Position numbers and translations under genes: made by a program. Below, in pieces: positions 35,622-45,319 of a stretch of 64,000 nucleotides of DNA. Every line of letters starts with the position of its first letter. Positions within the stretch are counted from its first letter, which is position 1. A model generated the notes under the pieces. The model searched no databases. It was not told where the DNA came from and saw only the letters and a program-made list of their open reading frames with translations. This DNA is from an uncultured Lachnobacterium sp. (GTDB lineage: Bacteria > Bacillota > Clostridia > Lachnospirales > Lachnospiraceae): positions 1-64,000 of the forward strand of contig UQRC01000003.1 of the NCBI GenBank assembly GCA_900543445.1. The letters are read 5' to 3'.

Positions 35622-37040
35622 CTAAGATGCTGCATAAGGGTTCTCTACTGCAAAGGTGAGGTTCATCTCCCTCACATGTCCCATAGGTACATAAGTGATA
35701 TTGATGTCAAGCTTCTCATCCACAAGGATGTTGAGGTTCTCCGTGTCAATGGTCACGCTTCCGGAGCTGATGACTTTATCACGGACTGCATCTTCCACAG
35801 GTGTATTGAGCTGCTCCTGAATGTTTGTGATGCTTGTCTCAATATCTCCGGGGTCAACCTCCACCTGAAGCTCATCAAGTGCCTTTGCCCTGACAGCCTT
35901 GACAAGTCTGTTCGACACCCTGACATCTTCAGCATAGGAGTAGTCACTACCTTCAGGTGACATCATATTTGCAGAGGTCACATAGTAGTCTTCCTTGCCA
36001 ATGTACTGCCTGATGGTCACATACTTTGCCTTGTCCAAGGTCTCAATATAGTCCTCAATTCCTTCAGGAAGGAGCTTGAGAAGCTTTGCTTCAGAGATAG
36101 GGAAGCTCTTCACCTCTCCAATGCTCTGTGACTCTTTGGCTCTTCCATAGAGTCCGGTCACAATTCCTGCATTGTTGATGTCCTGAACCCTTCCATCCAT
36201 TCTCTGATAACGGGAATTGCTACATACAACCTGCATGTAGATATTGTTGATGCCCTTCCGTTCCTCAAGCATTGCGTTCACATAATCCTCAAGGCTCTCA
36301 TCTGCCTTCTTTCCTCTTGCCTCACAGACAAAGAACAGAGGTCTCTTGTACTTAGTCAGGAAGTCATTGGCAATCGTACACAGAGAAGCCCACAAAGCCT
36401 TGGATGATACTCCAACGATATGAACAAACTCAAACATAAGAGGGCTGTTGATGAGGCTCTCAACCGCACTGATTACTGACTCATTGCTCATAGCCGGTGA
36501 TGTGGTGGAGAATGTGAAACGGTCTCCCTCCATAAAGCTGTCACCGCCTTCTGCATCCGTGAACTTTGCAGTCAGTCCGGTAGTTGCCAGTTCTGCCTCT
36601 CCGGTGATAGGTATTGTCATTTCCTCTGTGAAGGTATTTCCTCCATCCAATGAGTATCTGAAGCTTCCCTCATTGCACTCTCCGGCATCCATTACCTCAA
36701 CCACAATGTCATAGGCATTGTTAGGGCTTCCCTTTACCTCAAAGGTACCGTATCCCTTTTTGTCTTCCGTGATTTTTCCAATGGTTCCGGCTGTCCCTGC
36801 TTTCACCGGGATGCAATAGATTGAGGATGCTCCCCACTCAACCGCATCAATGCAAGCATCAGCAAGAGGTGTGTTGCCAACCTTCTCCTTGATTTTCTTG
36901 GCGTTCATTGTGCCACTAATCAGGATAGGTGACTTGCTTTCCACATTGGAAATGCCGATTTTGATTGATGTCCCGGTACCCGTGGAGCTGCTTCTCCCAA
37001 GGTTCCCGTCTTCGACTTTTACATTTACATCTCCAAACAT
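35622..37040 (-). CDS. Contractile tail sheath protein (Mu gpL-like)
   Basis: 472 residues. The N-terminal domain with GTGTSIKIGISN, a middle insertion domain with FRYSLDGGNTFTEEMTI, and a C-terminal domain with RVSNRLVKAVRAKA and VPMGHVREMNLTF match tail sheaths. It shows the phage is a myovirus. The ATG shares a base with the stop of the small gene upstream. Confidence 0.92.
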   Translation of the reverse strand: MFGDVNVKVEDGNLGRSSSTGTGTSIKIGISNVESKSPILISGTMNAKKIKEKVGNTPLADACIDAVEWGASSIYCIPVKAGTAGTIGKITEDKKGYGTFEVKGSPNNAYDIVVEVMDAGECNEGSFRYSLDGGNTFTEEMTIPITGEAELATTGLTAKFTDAEGGDSFMEGDRFTFSTTSPAMSNESVISAVESLINSPLMFEFVHIVGVSSKALWASLCTIANDFLTKYKRPLFFVCEARGKKADESLEDYVNAMLEERKGINNIYMQVVCSNSRYQRMDGRVQDINNAGIVTGLYGRAKESQSIGEVKSFPISEAKLLKLLPEGIEDYIETLDKAKYVTIRQYIGKEDYYVTSANMMSPEGSDYSYAEDVRVSNRLVKAVRAKALDELQVEVDPGDIETSITNIQEQLNTPVEDAVRDKVISSGSVTIDTENLNILVDEKLDINITYVPMGHVREMNLTFAVENPYAAS

Positions 37041-37252
37041 TATCCCTTTGCCTCCTTGTCTTTCTTACTCCCGTCAACCGGGGCTTTCCGGAAGGCTTCA
37101 CAGGCTTCTTTGAACTCTTTCTCTTCCACCTGTCTTCCACTCTTCCATCCGTTTGCTGCCTTCGTTCCTTCAAACACCGCATCAGATACACCAAGTTTCT
37201 GCTTGAGTTCCTCAATGCTCATTAAGGATGCAGCCTGTTTTGTTTCTGCCAT
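37040..37252 (-). CDS. Small phage structural-region protein (Mu gp38 position)
   Basis: 70 residues, highly charged and helical, ending in a Lys/Asp/Ala tail. It contains SIEELKQKLGVSDAVFEG, a small helical motif. Position before the sheath gene matches Mu gp38. Function is unknown. Confidence 0.7.
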   Translation of the reverse strand: MAETKQAASLMSIEELKQKLGVSDAVFEGTKAANGWKSGRQVEEKEFKEACEAFRKAPVDGSKKDKEAKG

Positions 37253-37264
37253 GATTATTCCTCC

Positions 37265-37738
37265 TTATCCGACAGAGCCAATGTCCATTGGCTTAATGTC
37301 TCTATCTTGATAGATACCGCCTTCAAAAGTGATGTCGAACTGTACCGCTACTTTCGCCTTCAGGATACTGTCACCCTCTTCTACCCAGTCCGCTTCACCT
37401 ACCACGATATTCACCCAGTTACCACCCACATCAATTCCCTTCTTCAGGTTCCGGAGAAAGTTCTCAAGTATTTCCTCCACCTTCTCCTCTGATGTGTCCG
37501 CTATCACTACATGGAGTGATGTGCTCCTGTCCCACAGCTTCACTCTACGCTTCCGCTGCCCCTCTTGGTCTATGTATGTTTTTTTTGAGCCGGAGCGTGC
37601 GAATGTCTCACCGTTTCGCAATACTGCACCAACGTGGACTTCGTTTCCTGCCTTCAGCTTTTTCATATTGGTGTAGACCTGACTCTTGATGCCGGAGCTC
37701 TTCAGCGTTTCAATTAAGTAGTTCCTTTCCTTTACCAT
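37265..37738 (-). CDS. Mu gp37-like tail completion protein
   Basis: 157 residues with mixed alpha/beta pattern: MVKERNYLIETLKSSGI, then LWDRSTSLHVVIADTSEEKVEEIL and VQFDITFEGGIY. Size and place between the gpG-like protein and the sheath agree with gp37 or tail-terminator proteins. The family assignment is tentative. Confidence 0.6.
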   Translation of the reverse strand: MVKERNYLIETLKSSGIKSQVYTNMKKLKAGNEVHVGAVLRNGETFARSGSKKTYIDQEGQRKRRVKLWDRSTSLHVVIADTSEEKVEEILENFLRNLKKGIDVGGNWVNIVVGEADWVEEGDSILKAKVAVQFDITFEGGIYQDRDIKPMDIGSVG

Positions 37739-37741
37739 GTC

Positions 37742-38230
37742 CTACTCCTCAAAAATTTCCTCCAAGGTGTCCTTGATGTCCTGCTCATCCTCTTCACTGA
37801 TACCCAAGAACGGTCTTGGTGGTATGCTTACTTTGACAGAGGCTACTCTCTTCCACTGTCCACCAATCTTGAATGTGAGGTACTTCTTATTTTTTGCTCT
37901 TATTGTCCGCTCATCACCAAATTGGTGTGTTGCAGCCCTGATGTCATTGGTACCTACTGCAAGTCCACTGTCACTCACTTCTGACCGGATGCTTGTTTTG
38001 AGCTGTGTGGTCTTGGTGAGCGTCTTGCCGCCTTCCTCCTGTGCCCGGATGGATGGCTTCCAACTTTTACCTTCCGGAGTCTTCTCCTCCGTGAAGCGTT
38101 CCACTGTGGAAGTCCTTAGTCCTTCCGCTATGGAGTTCATAACCCCACGGGTCTCAAGGTGGCTCAATCGGTTCAGGCGTTGGAGCAGCTCATCAGTATC
38201 TCCGGACATCTCTGCCCTGATTGATGACAT
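37742..38230 (-). CDS. Phage virion morphogenesis protein (Mu gpG-like)
   Basis: 162 residues. RGVMNSIAEGLRTSTVERFTEEKTP and WKPSIRAQ match the virion morphogenesis family (pfam05069 type), which includes Mu gpG and P2 gpS and acts in tail completion. In Mu this gene lies before the protease; here it lies after the head genes. Confidence 0.82.
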   Translation of the reverse strand: MSSIRAEMSGDTDELLQRLNRLSHLETRGVMNSIAEGLRTSTVERFTEEKTPEGKSWKPSIRAQEEGGKTLTKTTQLKTSIRSEVSDSGLAVGTNDIRAATHQFGDERTIRAKNKKYLTFKIGGQWKRVASVKVSIPPRPFLGISEEDEQDIKDTLEEIFEE

Positions 38231-38234
38231 CCCA

Positions 38235-38696
38235 TCACCATCCTCTCATGCTGTCCCTTGAGAACACCCTGCCTGAAGACTTCATTTTGAAGCCATTGGC
38301 TGCTTCGCTGCTTCCTCCTTTTTCCTCAACGCCTATGCTTATGATGCCTTTTGCCACATCAAGCAGAAACTTGATGGCTGCGTTATATCGGTTCAGGAAG
38401 GTCTTCTCCCGGTCACTTTCATCTATACCTGTCCTTGATACAAGGTTGTATACAGATATGTCCTTTGCAAATTTATTGATGACCTGTGGTGTCTTTGTGA
38501 AGGGAACCCTGTACCGTTTGGCAAGGTACCCGTCAATCTCGGCACAAGCATCAGATATAGCATCTTCACAGAGTTTTGCAATCTTAGCTTCACGCTCCTG
38601 CTTATCCTCTATGTACTCATCTCCAATGATGACATTCTTCATGTCATCCTTAATCATTTCAAGAACCTCTTCCACGGTACAGTACATTCCAATCAC
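38235..38696 (-). CDS. Mu gp36-like head-tail connector protein (DUF1320)
   Basis: 153 residues. CTVEEVLEMIKDD at the start and IDGYLAKRYRVPF, followed by INKFAKDISVYNLV, match the DUF1320 family that completes the neck. It directly follows the major head gene. Confidence 0.85.
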   Translation of the reverse strand: MIGMYCTVEEVLEMIKDDMKNVIIGDEYIEDKQEREAKIAKLCEDAISDACAEIDGYLAKRYRVPFTKTPQVINKFAKDISVYNLVSRTGIDESDREKTFLNRYNAAIKFLLDVAKGIISIGVEEKGGSSEAANGFKMKSSGRVFSRDSMRGW

Positions 38697-38703
38697 CTAT
38701 TCC

Positions 38704-39606
38704 TTATCCCTGTGCCTGTGCCCCTACTTCTCCGGTAGAGCCATACGCCATCTGCCAAAAACCATATCCTGCATTGCTTCTTCCATCAGCTCCATACAGG
38801 TACTCATCCAACATGAAGACATTCTCATCAGTGTCTCTTGTTAAGGATGTGAACTTGATTTTCTTTCTAAGCTGATAGATGAAAGGCTTCAGGAAGCGGT
38901 TGGTGCAAAGAAGGAACCAATACTCCGGATGCTCTGCAAGGGCAGGCTCTACATGGAGCTTTGCTGTTCCCTTCAGCACGTTTGTGGTACCGTCAATCTG
39001 GTCTGCTTCCAAGATGAGCCTTGCTGTCTCCTCCAATGCCGGAGGTACCACCAAAAGGTCAGGCACAAGCTTCAGGCTCTTGCCCTTATCTCCCTTGATG
39101 CTCATAATGGAGCTTCTTGCTTCCATGTAGGACTCCCTTGACAGCTTCTTATCACTTCTGTTGCTGTAGGTCACATTGCCTACCTTGTGGGCTGTATTAA
39201 AGAATGAAAGCCCGTCATAGCACTTCTCATTGAAGCCGCTCATCATAGCACCAAAGACAAGCTCATCCGGCTGCAATGCAGCAGCTTCTCCCATGTTGGA
39301 GAAGAAAGGAGTATACACTCCATACTTGTCATCCTCAATGTCATCTCTCGGTACACCAATGGTCATCTCAAACTTTTTGTTCTTGATGAGGTAGTCATAA
39401 GCAGCAAGAGCCTGTACTTCTCTCTCACCAATCCACTCTCTCATGCCCGGCATCTGACCAAGCCACTTGTAATCCTGCTCTCCTGTGGTGCTCGGTACCA
39501 CAGTTGCAACCTTCTGATAATTGGACTGTGTGGTATCAAAGCTCTTGTTGAAAGCTGTTGAGTATCCCACTGTAAGTCCGTGTAAATTTGCCTGATTAAC
39601 AATCAT
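38704..39606 (-). CDS. Major head protein (Mu gpT-like)
   Basis: 300 residues. It starts MIVNQANLHGLTVGYSTAF, and the patterns KWLGQMPGMREWIGERE, YDLIKNKKFEMTIGVP-like and FFNTAHKVG are those of the Mu gpT capsid family. It follows the protease/scaffold and decoration genes. Confidence 0.93.
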   Translation of the reverse strand: MIVNQANLHGLTVGYSTAFNKSFDTTQSNYQKVATVVPSTTGEQDYKWLGQMPGMREWIGEREVQALAAYDYLIKNKKFEMTIGVPRDDIEDDKYGVYTPFFSNMGEAAALQPDELVFGAMMSGFNEKCYDGLSFFNTAHKVGNVTYSNRSDKKLSRESYMEARSSIMSIKGDKGKSLKLVPDLLVVPPALEETARLILEADQIDGTTNVLKGTAKLHVEPALAEHPEYWFLLCTNRFLKPFIYQLRKKIKFTSLTRDTDENVFMLDEYLYGADGRSNAGYGFWQMAYGSTGEVGAQAQG

Positions 39607-39620
39607 GTTTCATGTCCTCC

Positions 39621-40010
39621 TTATACCTGTGTCATGTCTACGGCAACGCCATCATCATCTACCTCTAAAATGATGCCTGCTACACTTGAGCCATCCGCTG
39701 TGATGGTCACTGTCTTCTCATCCTTGATGTAGCACTTCTTCAGGATGTCAGTCTCTTTGATGGTTCCATCATTCTCCCATACGAATGTCCCACGCTTCAC
39801 ACTGACAGTCTGCTCACCATCTGCCCCGTTGCGGTTGTCACAATATCTCTGCACACATCCGGCAATCAGGAGCCCGGCGGAAGCAGTTGCCTCTACTGCA
39901 TAACCATCTGAATTGATGGCTGCCATTGTTGCCTCTGTCAGTTCTGCTCCTCCCTTGACAGGGATGTTGAGCATCCGGTTCCCGGTTCTCTCGTTTCCTG
40001 CTCTGTTCAT
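39621..40010 (-). CDS. Probable head decoration/cement protein
   Basis: 129 residues, beta-rich, with GGAELTEATMAAINSDGYAV and a C-terminal SSVAGIILEVDDDGVAV segment like small capsid cement proteins (DUF2190 type). It lies between the head protease and the major head gene, which supports the role; the family call is tentative. Confidence 0.65.
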   Translation of the reverse strand: MNRAGNERTGNRMLNIPVKGGAELTEATMAAINSDGYAVEATASAGLLIAGCVQRYCDNRNGADGEQTVSVKRGTFVWENDGTIKETDILKKCYIKDEKTVTITADGSSVAGIILEVDDDGVAVDMTQV

Positions 40011-40013
40011 CTC

Positions 40014-41081
40014 TTAGTCCTCCTTCTTGTTGTACTTCTTAACATCCTCCATGGATACTCCCATGTTCTTGAGGATGGCTACATCCACCTCATCAGAGTT
40101 GGAAGCTGCCGGAGCATCCTTCAGGTCAAGCTTGCCCTGCGGAACTACTACAGGAGCCTTGTCCACAAAGCCCTTGAAGCCTTCCATATCCTTCAGGGCG
40201 TATGACTTAGCCCATTCAGACTGTGCGGCTGTGATTTTTCCTGCCTTCAATGCCTTCTGAACCTCCTCATCTGCATCTCTTTCAGCCATACGCTGCTTGA
40301 GTGCAAGGAGTTCAGCCTGTGTATCCGGTGCTCCTGCCTTCAGAGCCATGATGGAAGCTGCCACATCCTCGGTCTTGGCATCCGCCTTCAGTCCAAGCAT
40401 GGAAAGGATGGTGCTGTTTGCCACCATGTCAGCCCCTTCAGGCTTCGGTTCACCATCTCCCGGCTTCCCATCTCCTTCACCCGGCTTCTTTCCATCCATT
40501 TCTTTGAGCTTCTCTGCTGCTTTTACAGCATCCTCAACTGCTTTCTTGATTTCCTCTTCCGTTGCGGTCTCCGGAAGTCCTAATGCCTTTGCAAGTTCCT
40601 TTAAGTCCATGATATTTCCTCCTTCTGAAATGTCCTCTATATCAAGGGAGTTCACTAATGCAAACATCCCATCAATAGCAGGTGTGTTTGTAAGTGCAAC
40701 AGAGTGTATTGCTGTTGCCTTTTGGTCTCTTTTTCGCACCAATACCACCGGGGAGAGGTATCTGTACTCCTTATTCTTCAGGTATTCGGCTGCTTTTGGT
40801 GTCCATTCCACCTTTGCAATGATGGCATCTTCACCTTTGTAGAGGTCTTTTATCCATCCGCCTGCCGGAGCCTGCACATCTGACAGTGTTTGGTGCTCAT
40901 AATCAATGACAAGGTCAAGCTTTCTGTCCTTGAACTGTTTCCGGATGAGCTCAAAGCTCTCATCATCCACATTGAAGTCCCCCTTTTGGGAATGTACTCT
41001 TCCAAGGGGAAGTATTTTGATTTCTGTAGGCACACCGGAGAGCTCCACGCCCTGTCCGGCACATGCAATCAGCTTTGCCAT
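40014..41081 (-). CDS. Head maturation protease with scaffold region (Mu gpI-like)
   Basis: 355 residues. The N-terminal ~165 residues carry the protease, with LVIDYEHQTL and YLSPVVLVRK, typical of phage I-like proteins. The next part is a Lys/Glu/Gly/Pro-rich linker and helical scaffold (KKPGEGDGKPGDGEPKPEG). In Mu an internal start makes a separate scaffold protein; the ATG of MDLKELAKALGLPE, with strong ribosome-site sequence before it, may do so here. Confidence 0.85.
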   Translation of the reverse strand: MAKLIACAGQGVELSGVPTEIKILPLGRVHSQKGDFNVDDESFELIRKQFKDRKLDLVIDYEHQTLSDVQAPAGGWIKDLYKGEDAIIAKVEWTPKAAEYLKNKEYRYLSPVVLVRKRDQKATAIHSVALTNTPAIDGMFALVNSLDIEDISEGGNIMDLKELAKALGLPETATEEEIKKAVEDAVKAAEKLKEMDGKKPGEGDGKPGDGEPKPEGADMVANSTILSMLGLKADAKTEDVAASIMALKAGAPDTQAELLALKQRMAERDADEEVQKALKAGKITAAQSEWAKSYALKDMEGFKGFVDKAPVVVPQGKLDLKDAPAASNSDEVDVAILKNMGVSMEDVKKYNKKED

Positions 41082-41114
41082 ATCCGCTCACCTCTTTCCT
41101 TTGCTTTCTGATAG

Positions 41115-41134
41115 CGTTATAACGCGTTATAACG
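41115..41134. repeat. Tandem pair of the palindrome CGTTATAACG
   Basis: Two perfect 10-bp palindromes abut (41115-41124 and 41125-41134) in the 126-bp gap between the gp30-like and protease genes. A third copy is at 56703-56712 at the repressor end. They may be binding sites for a phage regulator. Confidence 0.6.
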
Positions 41135-41207
41135 CCCCTTAGAGCTTCTCAATGTAAATATCCTTAGATTTACCTATCCGAACACTCACAGCCTCTTAAA
41201 AAGGCTC

Positions 41208-41948
41208 TCATTTTGTTTCACCATCTTCCGGCTGTTTTCTCTCCCTAAACATCTTCCTAAGCTCCGGAGATATATTGGTCATGTCCGGCTTCCATACGGT
41301 CTTTGCCGGGTTATTGGAGAAGCCCTTGTCAGGAAACTTTGTGAGTATCTCTCCGGTGGAGTAGTCCACATCATACGGTGCCTCTGTTTCAACATGCAAT
41401 CCCATCCTTTCAACCTGTTTTTTTGACAAGCTCACCACCATGCAGCGGCACCGGAACCCGTTGGGTGGGTACCATACATCCCATATAGGGTCATCTGCCC
41501 GGTACACTCTTCCTTCCATGACTGCATGTGACTCTCTCACATGTCCGTCTCCGGCTGTCCGGTATCTCCAATATGGTCTTAGCTTCATTGTGGTCTCATC
41601 TGTCATGCTCTTATAGTGTCCTGCATTGAGGGCGGTCTGCATGTTAGTCCTGAAGATGTTGTCACACTTCCAAGGATTGATGCCCTCATATCCATGCTCC
41701 TCAAGGAACCTGTTCATATCTTCCAGGAACTGCTCCTTGGTGGTTCCTTCTTCTGCTGCTTTTGTCAGGCAGTCAAGAAACTCCTGAAGGACTTCAAGAC
41801 TTGTATATCCTGACACCGTGAAAGCCTTTGCCCGGCTCTCATCAGACAGCATCTTATACTCTTCACTTGTCAGTGTTCTCTTCCCCTTCAGGAACGCCAC
41901 CGCCTCCTTGAAGACAAAGTCCTTTGTCAGTCCATACAATACATCCAT
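41208..41948 (-). CDS. Minor head protein (Mu gp30, SPP1 gp7-like)
   Basis: 246 residues. The end of the head-morphogenesis domain is clear: RESHAVMEGRVYRADDPIW and PPNGFRCRCMVV. It overlaps the portal gene by one base and works at the portal during head assembly and DNA packaging. Confidence 0.9.
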   Translation of the reverse strand: MDVLYGLTKDFVFKEAVAFLKGKRTLTSEEYKMLSDESRAKAFTVSGYTSLEVLQEFLDCLTKAAEEGTTKEQFLEDMNRFLEEHGYEGINPWKCDNIFRTNMQTALNAGHYKSMTDETTMKLRPYWRYRTAGDGHVRESHAVMEGRVYRADDPIWDVWYPPNGFRCRCMVVSLSKKQVERMGLHVETEAPYDVDYSTGEILTKFPDKGFSNNPAKTVWKPDMTNISPELRKMFRERKQPEDGETK

Positions 41949-43537
41949 TAGTCCATTGACCTCCCTATCAGGTGTGACAGATAGATGCCCTGCTGTATCA
42001 GGTCTTCAAGCTCCGGGCTCTCCATATCCTGATACAACTCACGGAGCTTCTTTTCATCCTTCAGAACCTTTTGCAGCTCATCCATGTCCTCCGCTTTGTC
42101 AATCATTTTGAAAATAGGCTTCATCATCTCCCGGAAGATGTCCTCTGATTGCTTATTAGCAATGGAGACGATTGTGTCCACCTGTCTCTGTTCTGCCTGT
42201 CCCTCTTCCTGCTTCAGCTTCAGCTCCTCCGTTGTTTCCATTGGTTGCTGCTGTGCTGTCATCATTCCTGCCTGCGGCGGCTTCAGGACTTCCTCACCGT
42301 TTTCCGGCTTCGGTATGTTGAATTTCTTGTATATGTGGCTCTTTGGTATCTCAAGCCCCATATCACAGGCAAGTGTCTTGTATATTTCAACTACTTCCTT
42401 CTGGTCTTCCACCTCATGGCAGTCAAAGCCAAAGAATGGTATGTTTGCTTCACTTCCATAGTTAAACTCTACAAGCGGTCTGATAATGTCCCGGCGGATT
42501 GTCACAGCTAATGACTTTGCATCAGCTACAGTCAGGTCATGCCTGACCTCGTTATGGGTCTTTGACTGTGCATAAGAGCCTCCGCCACTGTCTGATGTGA
42601 GTGTCTGTCCAAGGATTGCCTTGCTTATCTGCTCATCACAATACCGGGCAAGCTTCTCATATATCTCTACGCTTGTGGTCTTCTGTGACTCAATGAACTC
42701 TATCATTGTGGAGCTCGGCACAATCCCGGCTGCATCCGTTCCAAGACTGATGATGGCTTCCATGAGCTGCTTCTTGTCACTCTCTGATGCAGAAGCATCA
42801 TACTTACCAAGACGGAGCGGCATACCGAACACTTCACAGAAGCTCACCCAATCCTTGATGTCATAATTCTTGAACAGGTACATCCATGAGACAACCCTCA
42901 TAATTCCTGCCCGGCTTGCGTGTCCTGACTTTGCCTTGTACTTATGTACTACGAACTTATTCTCCGGAAGCTCCACACCGGAAGGATACTCTCTTGTGCA
43001 TACCTTCAGCTCATCCGTGGTACTATCCCACACAAGCTTTTTAGGATGCACATACTCAATATCCTCAATGACATTCCTTCCATCCTCTACTGTCCATGCA
43101 AGCTCCATGATGCTGATACCCTTTCCAATGGCATCCAACATATCAATGAGCACTTCATCAAAGTTCTCAATTCCCTTGAGCTGCTCATCTATGAAGTCCG
43201 CTATCTCCTTGTCAATCTCATCTTCAGAGAATGGCTGCACTTCCCAATCAAGACCCGTCACAGCAAGCTTTCTTGTCTGCATCTGTGAGAAGAGGTGTGT
43301 ATCCTTTTCCTCCATCTCCTCAAAGAGCTCCATCTGTGCCCTGACATTCCCTTCATCAGCTTCCCGAAAGATACGGGCAAGCCTGCGTGGTGTCAGTCCG
43401 TTGGATGGATAATCAGAGAACTTGTCATTTACATCCCCAACCGCCACTCTTGCGGTCACGGGTCTTTTTGTTCCTGTATCTACATCCGGATTGAAGGGTA
43501 CTCCTCCGCCCCGGTTCCTTTTCTTTCTTTTTGCCAT
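41948..43537 (-). CDS. Portal protein (Mu gp29, DUF935)
   Basis: 529 residues. GKGISIMELAWTVEDGR, FVVHKYKAKSGHASRAG and FCEVFGMPLRLGKYD match DUF935 portals. The N-terminus is very basic. Residues after ~400 form an acidic helical region with Gln-rich patches. The ATG follows a strong GGAGGTG site. Confidence 0.93.
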   Translation of the reverse strand: MAKRKKRNRGGGVPFNPDVDTGTKRPVTARVAVGDVNDKFSDYPSNGLTPRRLARIFREADEGNVRAQMELFEEMEEKDTHLFSQMQTRKLAVTGLDWEVQPFSEDEIDKEIADFIDEQLKGIENFDEVLIDMLDAIGKGISIMELAWTVEDGRNVIEDIEYVHPKKLVWDSTTDELKVCTREYPSGVELPENKFVVHKYKAKSGHASRAGIMRVVSWMYLFKNYDIKDWVSFCEVFGMPLRLGKYDASASESDKKQLMEAIISLGTDAAGIVPSSTMIEFIESQKTTSVEIYEKLARYCDEQISKAILGQTLTSDSGGGSYAQSKTHNEVRHDLTVADAKSLAVTIRRDIIRPLVEFNYGSEANIPFFGFDCHEVEDQKEVVEIYKTLACDMGLEIPKSHIYKKFNIPKPENGEEVLKPPQAGMMTAQQQPMETTEELKLKQEEGQAEQRQVDTIVSIANKQSEDIFREMMKPIFKMIDKAEDMDELQKVLKDEKKLRELYQDMESPELEDLIQQGIYLSHLIGRSMD

Positions 43538-43552
43538 GCTGTATCACACCTC

Positions 43553-45319
43553 CTAGTAGGCACCTTTACCCATCCGGAAACGTCTCCGGAGGACTGTCTT
43601 GTAATTTGCTTTTGATGCTACCGCCTTGACTGTCTGTGCAAGCTGCACCGCCATCTGAAGACCATCAGGAGCATCATCATTCTTTCCCATAGGGAACTCC
43701 TGAAGCTGTTTCAGGAGTGTCTTGTGCTCCCGGTTGAATTTCAGGTACTTGTTCTTGATGACAGGCTGCAATGACTCAATACGGAGTACCTTGTTGACCG
43801 TTGACTGTATCTCCTCTATCGGGATATACTCTCCTTCCTCGGCTGACTTTGTAGCCATGACCTCCTTGAAAAAGTATTGGAACTGGACAACTTCCACACC
43901 AAACTTGTAGAAGCCCTTCTTGCAGTCCCTCTTCAGTCTCCGGTTCATCTCAAACACATCCTCAATGATGACATCCGGCTTCCTTTTCTCTACGGAGGCA
44001 TCCACCACATACATGTACCCGGTCTTGGTAGACAGGGCAAGGTTGATGATGGAGCTTGTATCTGACTTCTTATTCTTTCCAAGTGACGGGTCATTTGCAC
44101 CTACAAAGACGAACTCCGGACTTGAGAAGTCCATGAGCTCCGGTTCATAATAATCGAACCATTCAGGATTGAATGTTGCACTCTCCGGGTCAATCGGGTC
44201 ATTCTGAAGCTCTGAATTGAAGGATGCTGTACCTTCGGATACCTTAATCTCCATCAGGTCATAGTAGGACAGCTTCTCTTCCCAAAGGACTTCAGCTCCA
44301 AGGAGCATCTCTTCCTCATGGGCTTCATAGAAAGTCCTTGCATCCTCCTCATGGTTCTCATTGAAGAGGTTGGTGTAGATGCTTTCCCACTCATCCCACA
44401 GCTTTGTATTGACTGCCTCTGATATGACAGCCCTGTACTTCTTGGTCTTATATCTTGGGTTCTGAAGCACATTGTTGAGCAGGGAGTCATAGTGGAGTAT
44501 GGTACCTATATACATGATGTCTGTGTAGGTATCCCCTGCCTTTGATACTGCTTTGTCAAACCAATTCTTCAGCTTACGCCTCTGCTCCGGTGTGTTGACA
44601 TTCTCATCATTCTCAATATCATCCAGTACAATGAGGTCAGGTCTCCAGTTCCGGTGTCTTCTACCTCTGACTTTCTTCCCGGAGCCTATTGCCTCCGCCT
44701 TGATGTCTGTCTTGGTCAGTATCACTCCGGTTCTCCACGCCTTGTCCCCCTTCAGAGAGCCAAAGTCCATGATGATATTTGCATTGTCCTCAAGTTCTGT
44801 CTTGATGTCATCAAGAAAGCCTTCCGCCTGTTCTGAAGAGTCAGACAGGATGAGGATGTAATGCTTGTATGCGTACAGGATGGCATGGAGACTGTCTTTG
44901 AATGTGAAGTTGGTTGATTTTGCATGACCACGGGGAGCTGCCACTACCTGACGGGAGCCCTTCAGTCTTGATATGACCTTTGCTTCCTTCAGAGGGTTTC
45001 TTCCTTTCATTACTCCCCGGCTCCATATCTCATCAAGCTCCTCATGGAAGTGTGGTGACTTCCGAATGAAGTAGTGTGGAAGATACGCCCTTCCAAAGTA
45101 GGACATGTCAAAGGCAGCAAGTTCTTTTCTAAGTCCATGCTCTCCCATGAGTTCCTCCCCGGACAGATACCTCTCATTCAGTTTTCTTCTTTCCTCCTGA
45201 TGGTCTGACCCACGGAGTACATATTCCTCAAAGAGCTTGGTCTGATACTCCTCATTGTTCTTGATTTCTATATCTTCCTCTTCCTCAAGCTCCCTCATCC
45301 AGTTGTCAATATCAATCAT
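43553..45319 (-). CDS. Terminase large subunit (Mu gp28)
   Basis: 588 residues. The ATPase part has the Walker A-like VVAAPRGHAKST and Walker B LIVLDDIEND; the C-terminal nuclease part has FVGANDPSLGK and VVDASVEKRKPD with the expected acidic residues. It packages replicated phage DNA together with flanking host DNA in Mu-type phages. It overlaps the small-subunit-like gene. Confidence 0.92.
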   Translation of the reverse strand: MIDIDNWMRELEEEEDIEIKNNEEYQTKLFEEYVLRGSDHQEERRKLNERYLSGEELMGEHGLRKELAAFDMSYFGRAYLPHYFIRKSPHFHEELDEIWSRGVMKGRNPLKEAKVISRLKGSRQVVAAPRGHAKSTNFTFKDSLHAILYAYKHYILILSDSSEQAEGFLDDIKTELEDNANIIMDFGSLKGDKAWRTGVILTKTDIKAEAIGSGKKVRGRRHRNWRPDLIVLDDIENDENVNTPEQRRKLKNWFDKAVSKAGDTYTDIMYIGTILHYDSLLNNVLQNPRYKTKKYRAVISEAVNTKLWDEWESIYTNLFNENHEEDARTFYEAHEEEMLLGAEVLWEEKLSYYDLMEIKVSEGTASFNSELQNDPIDPESATFNPEWFDYYEPELMDFSSPEFVFVGANDPSLGKNKKSDTSSIINLALSTKTGYMYVVDASVEKRKPDVIIEDVFEMNRRLKRDCKKGFYKFGVEVVQFQYFFKEVMATKSAEEGEYIPIEEIQSTVNKVLRIESLQPVIKNKYLKFNREHKTLLKQLQEFPMGKNDDAPDGLQMAVQLAQTVKAVASKANYKTVLRRRFRMGKGAY

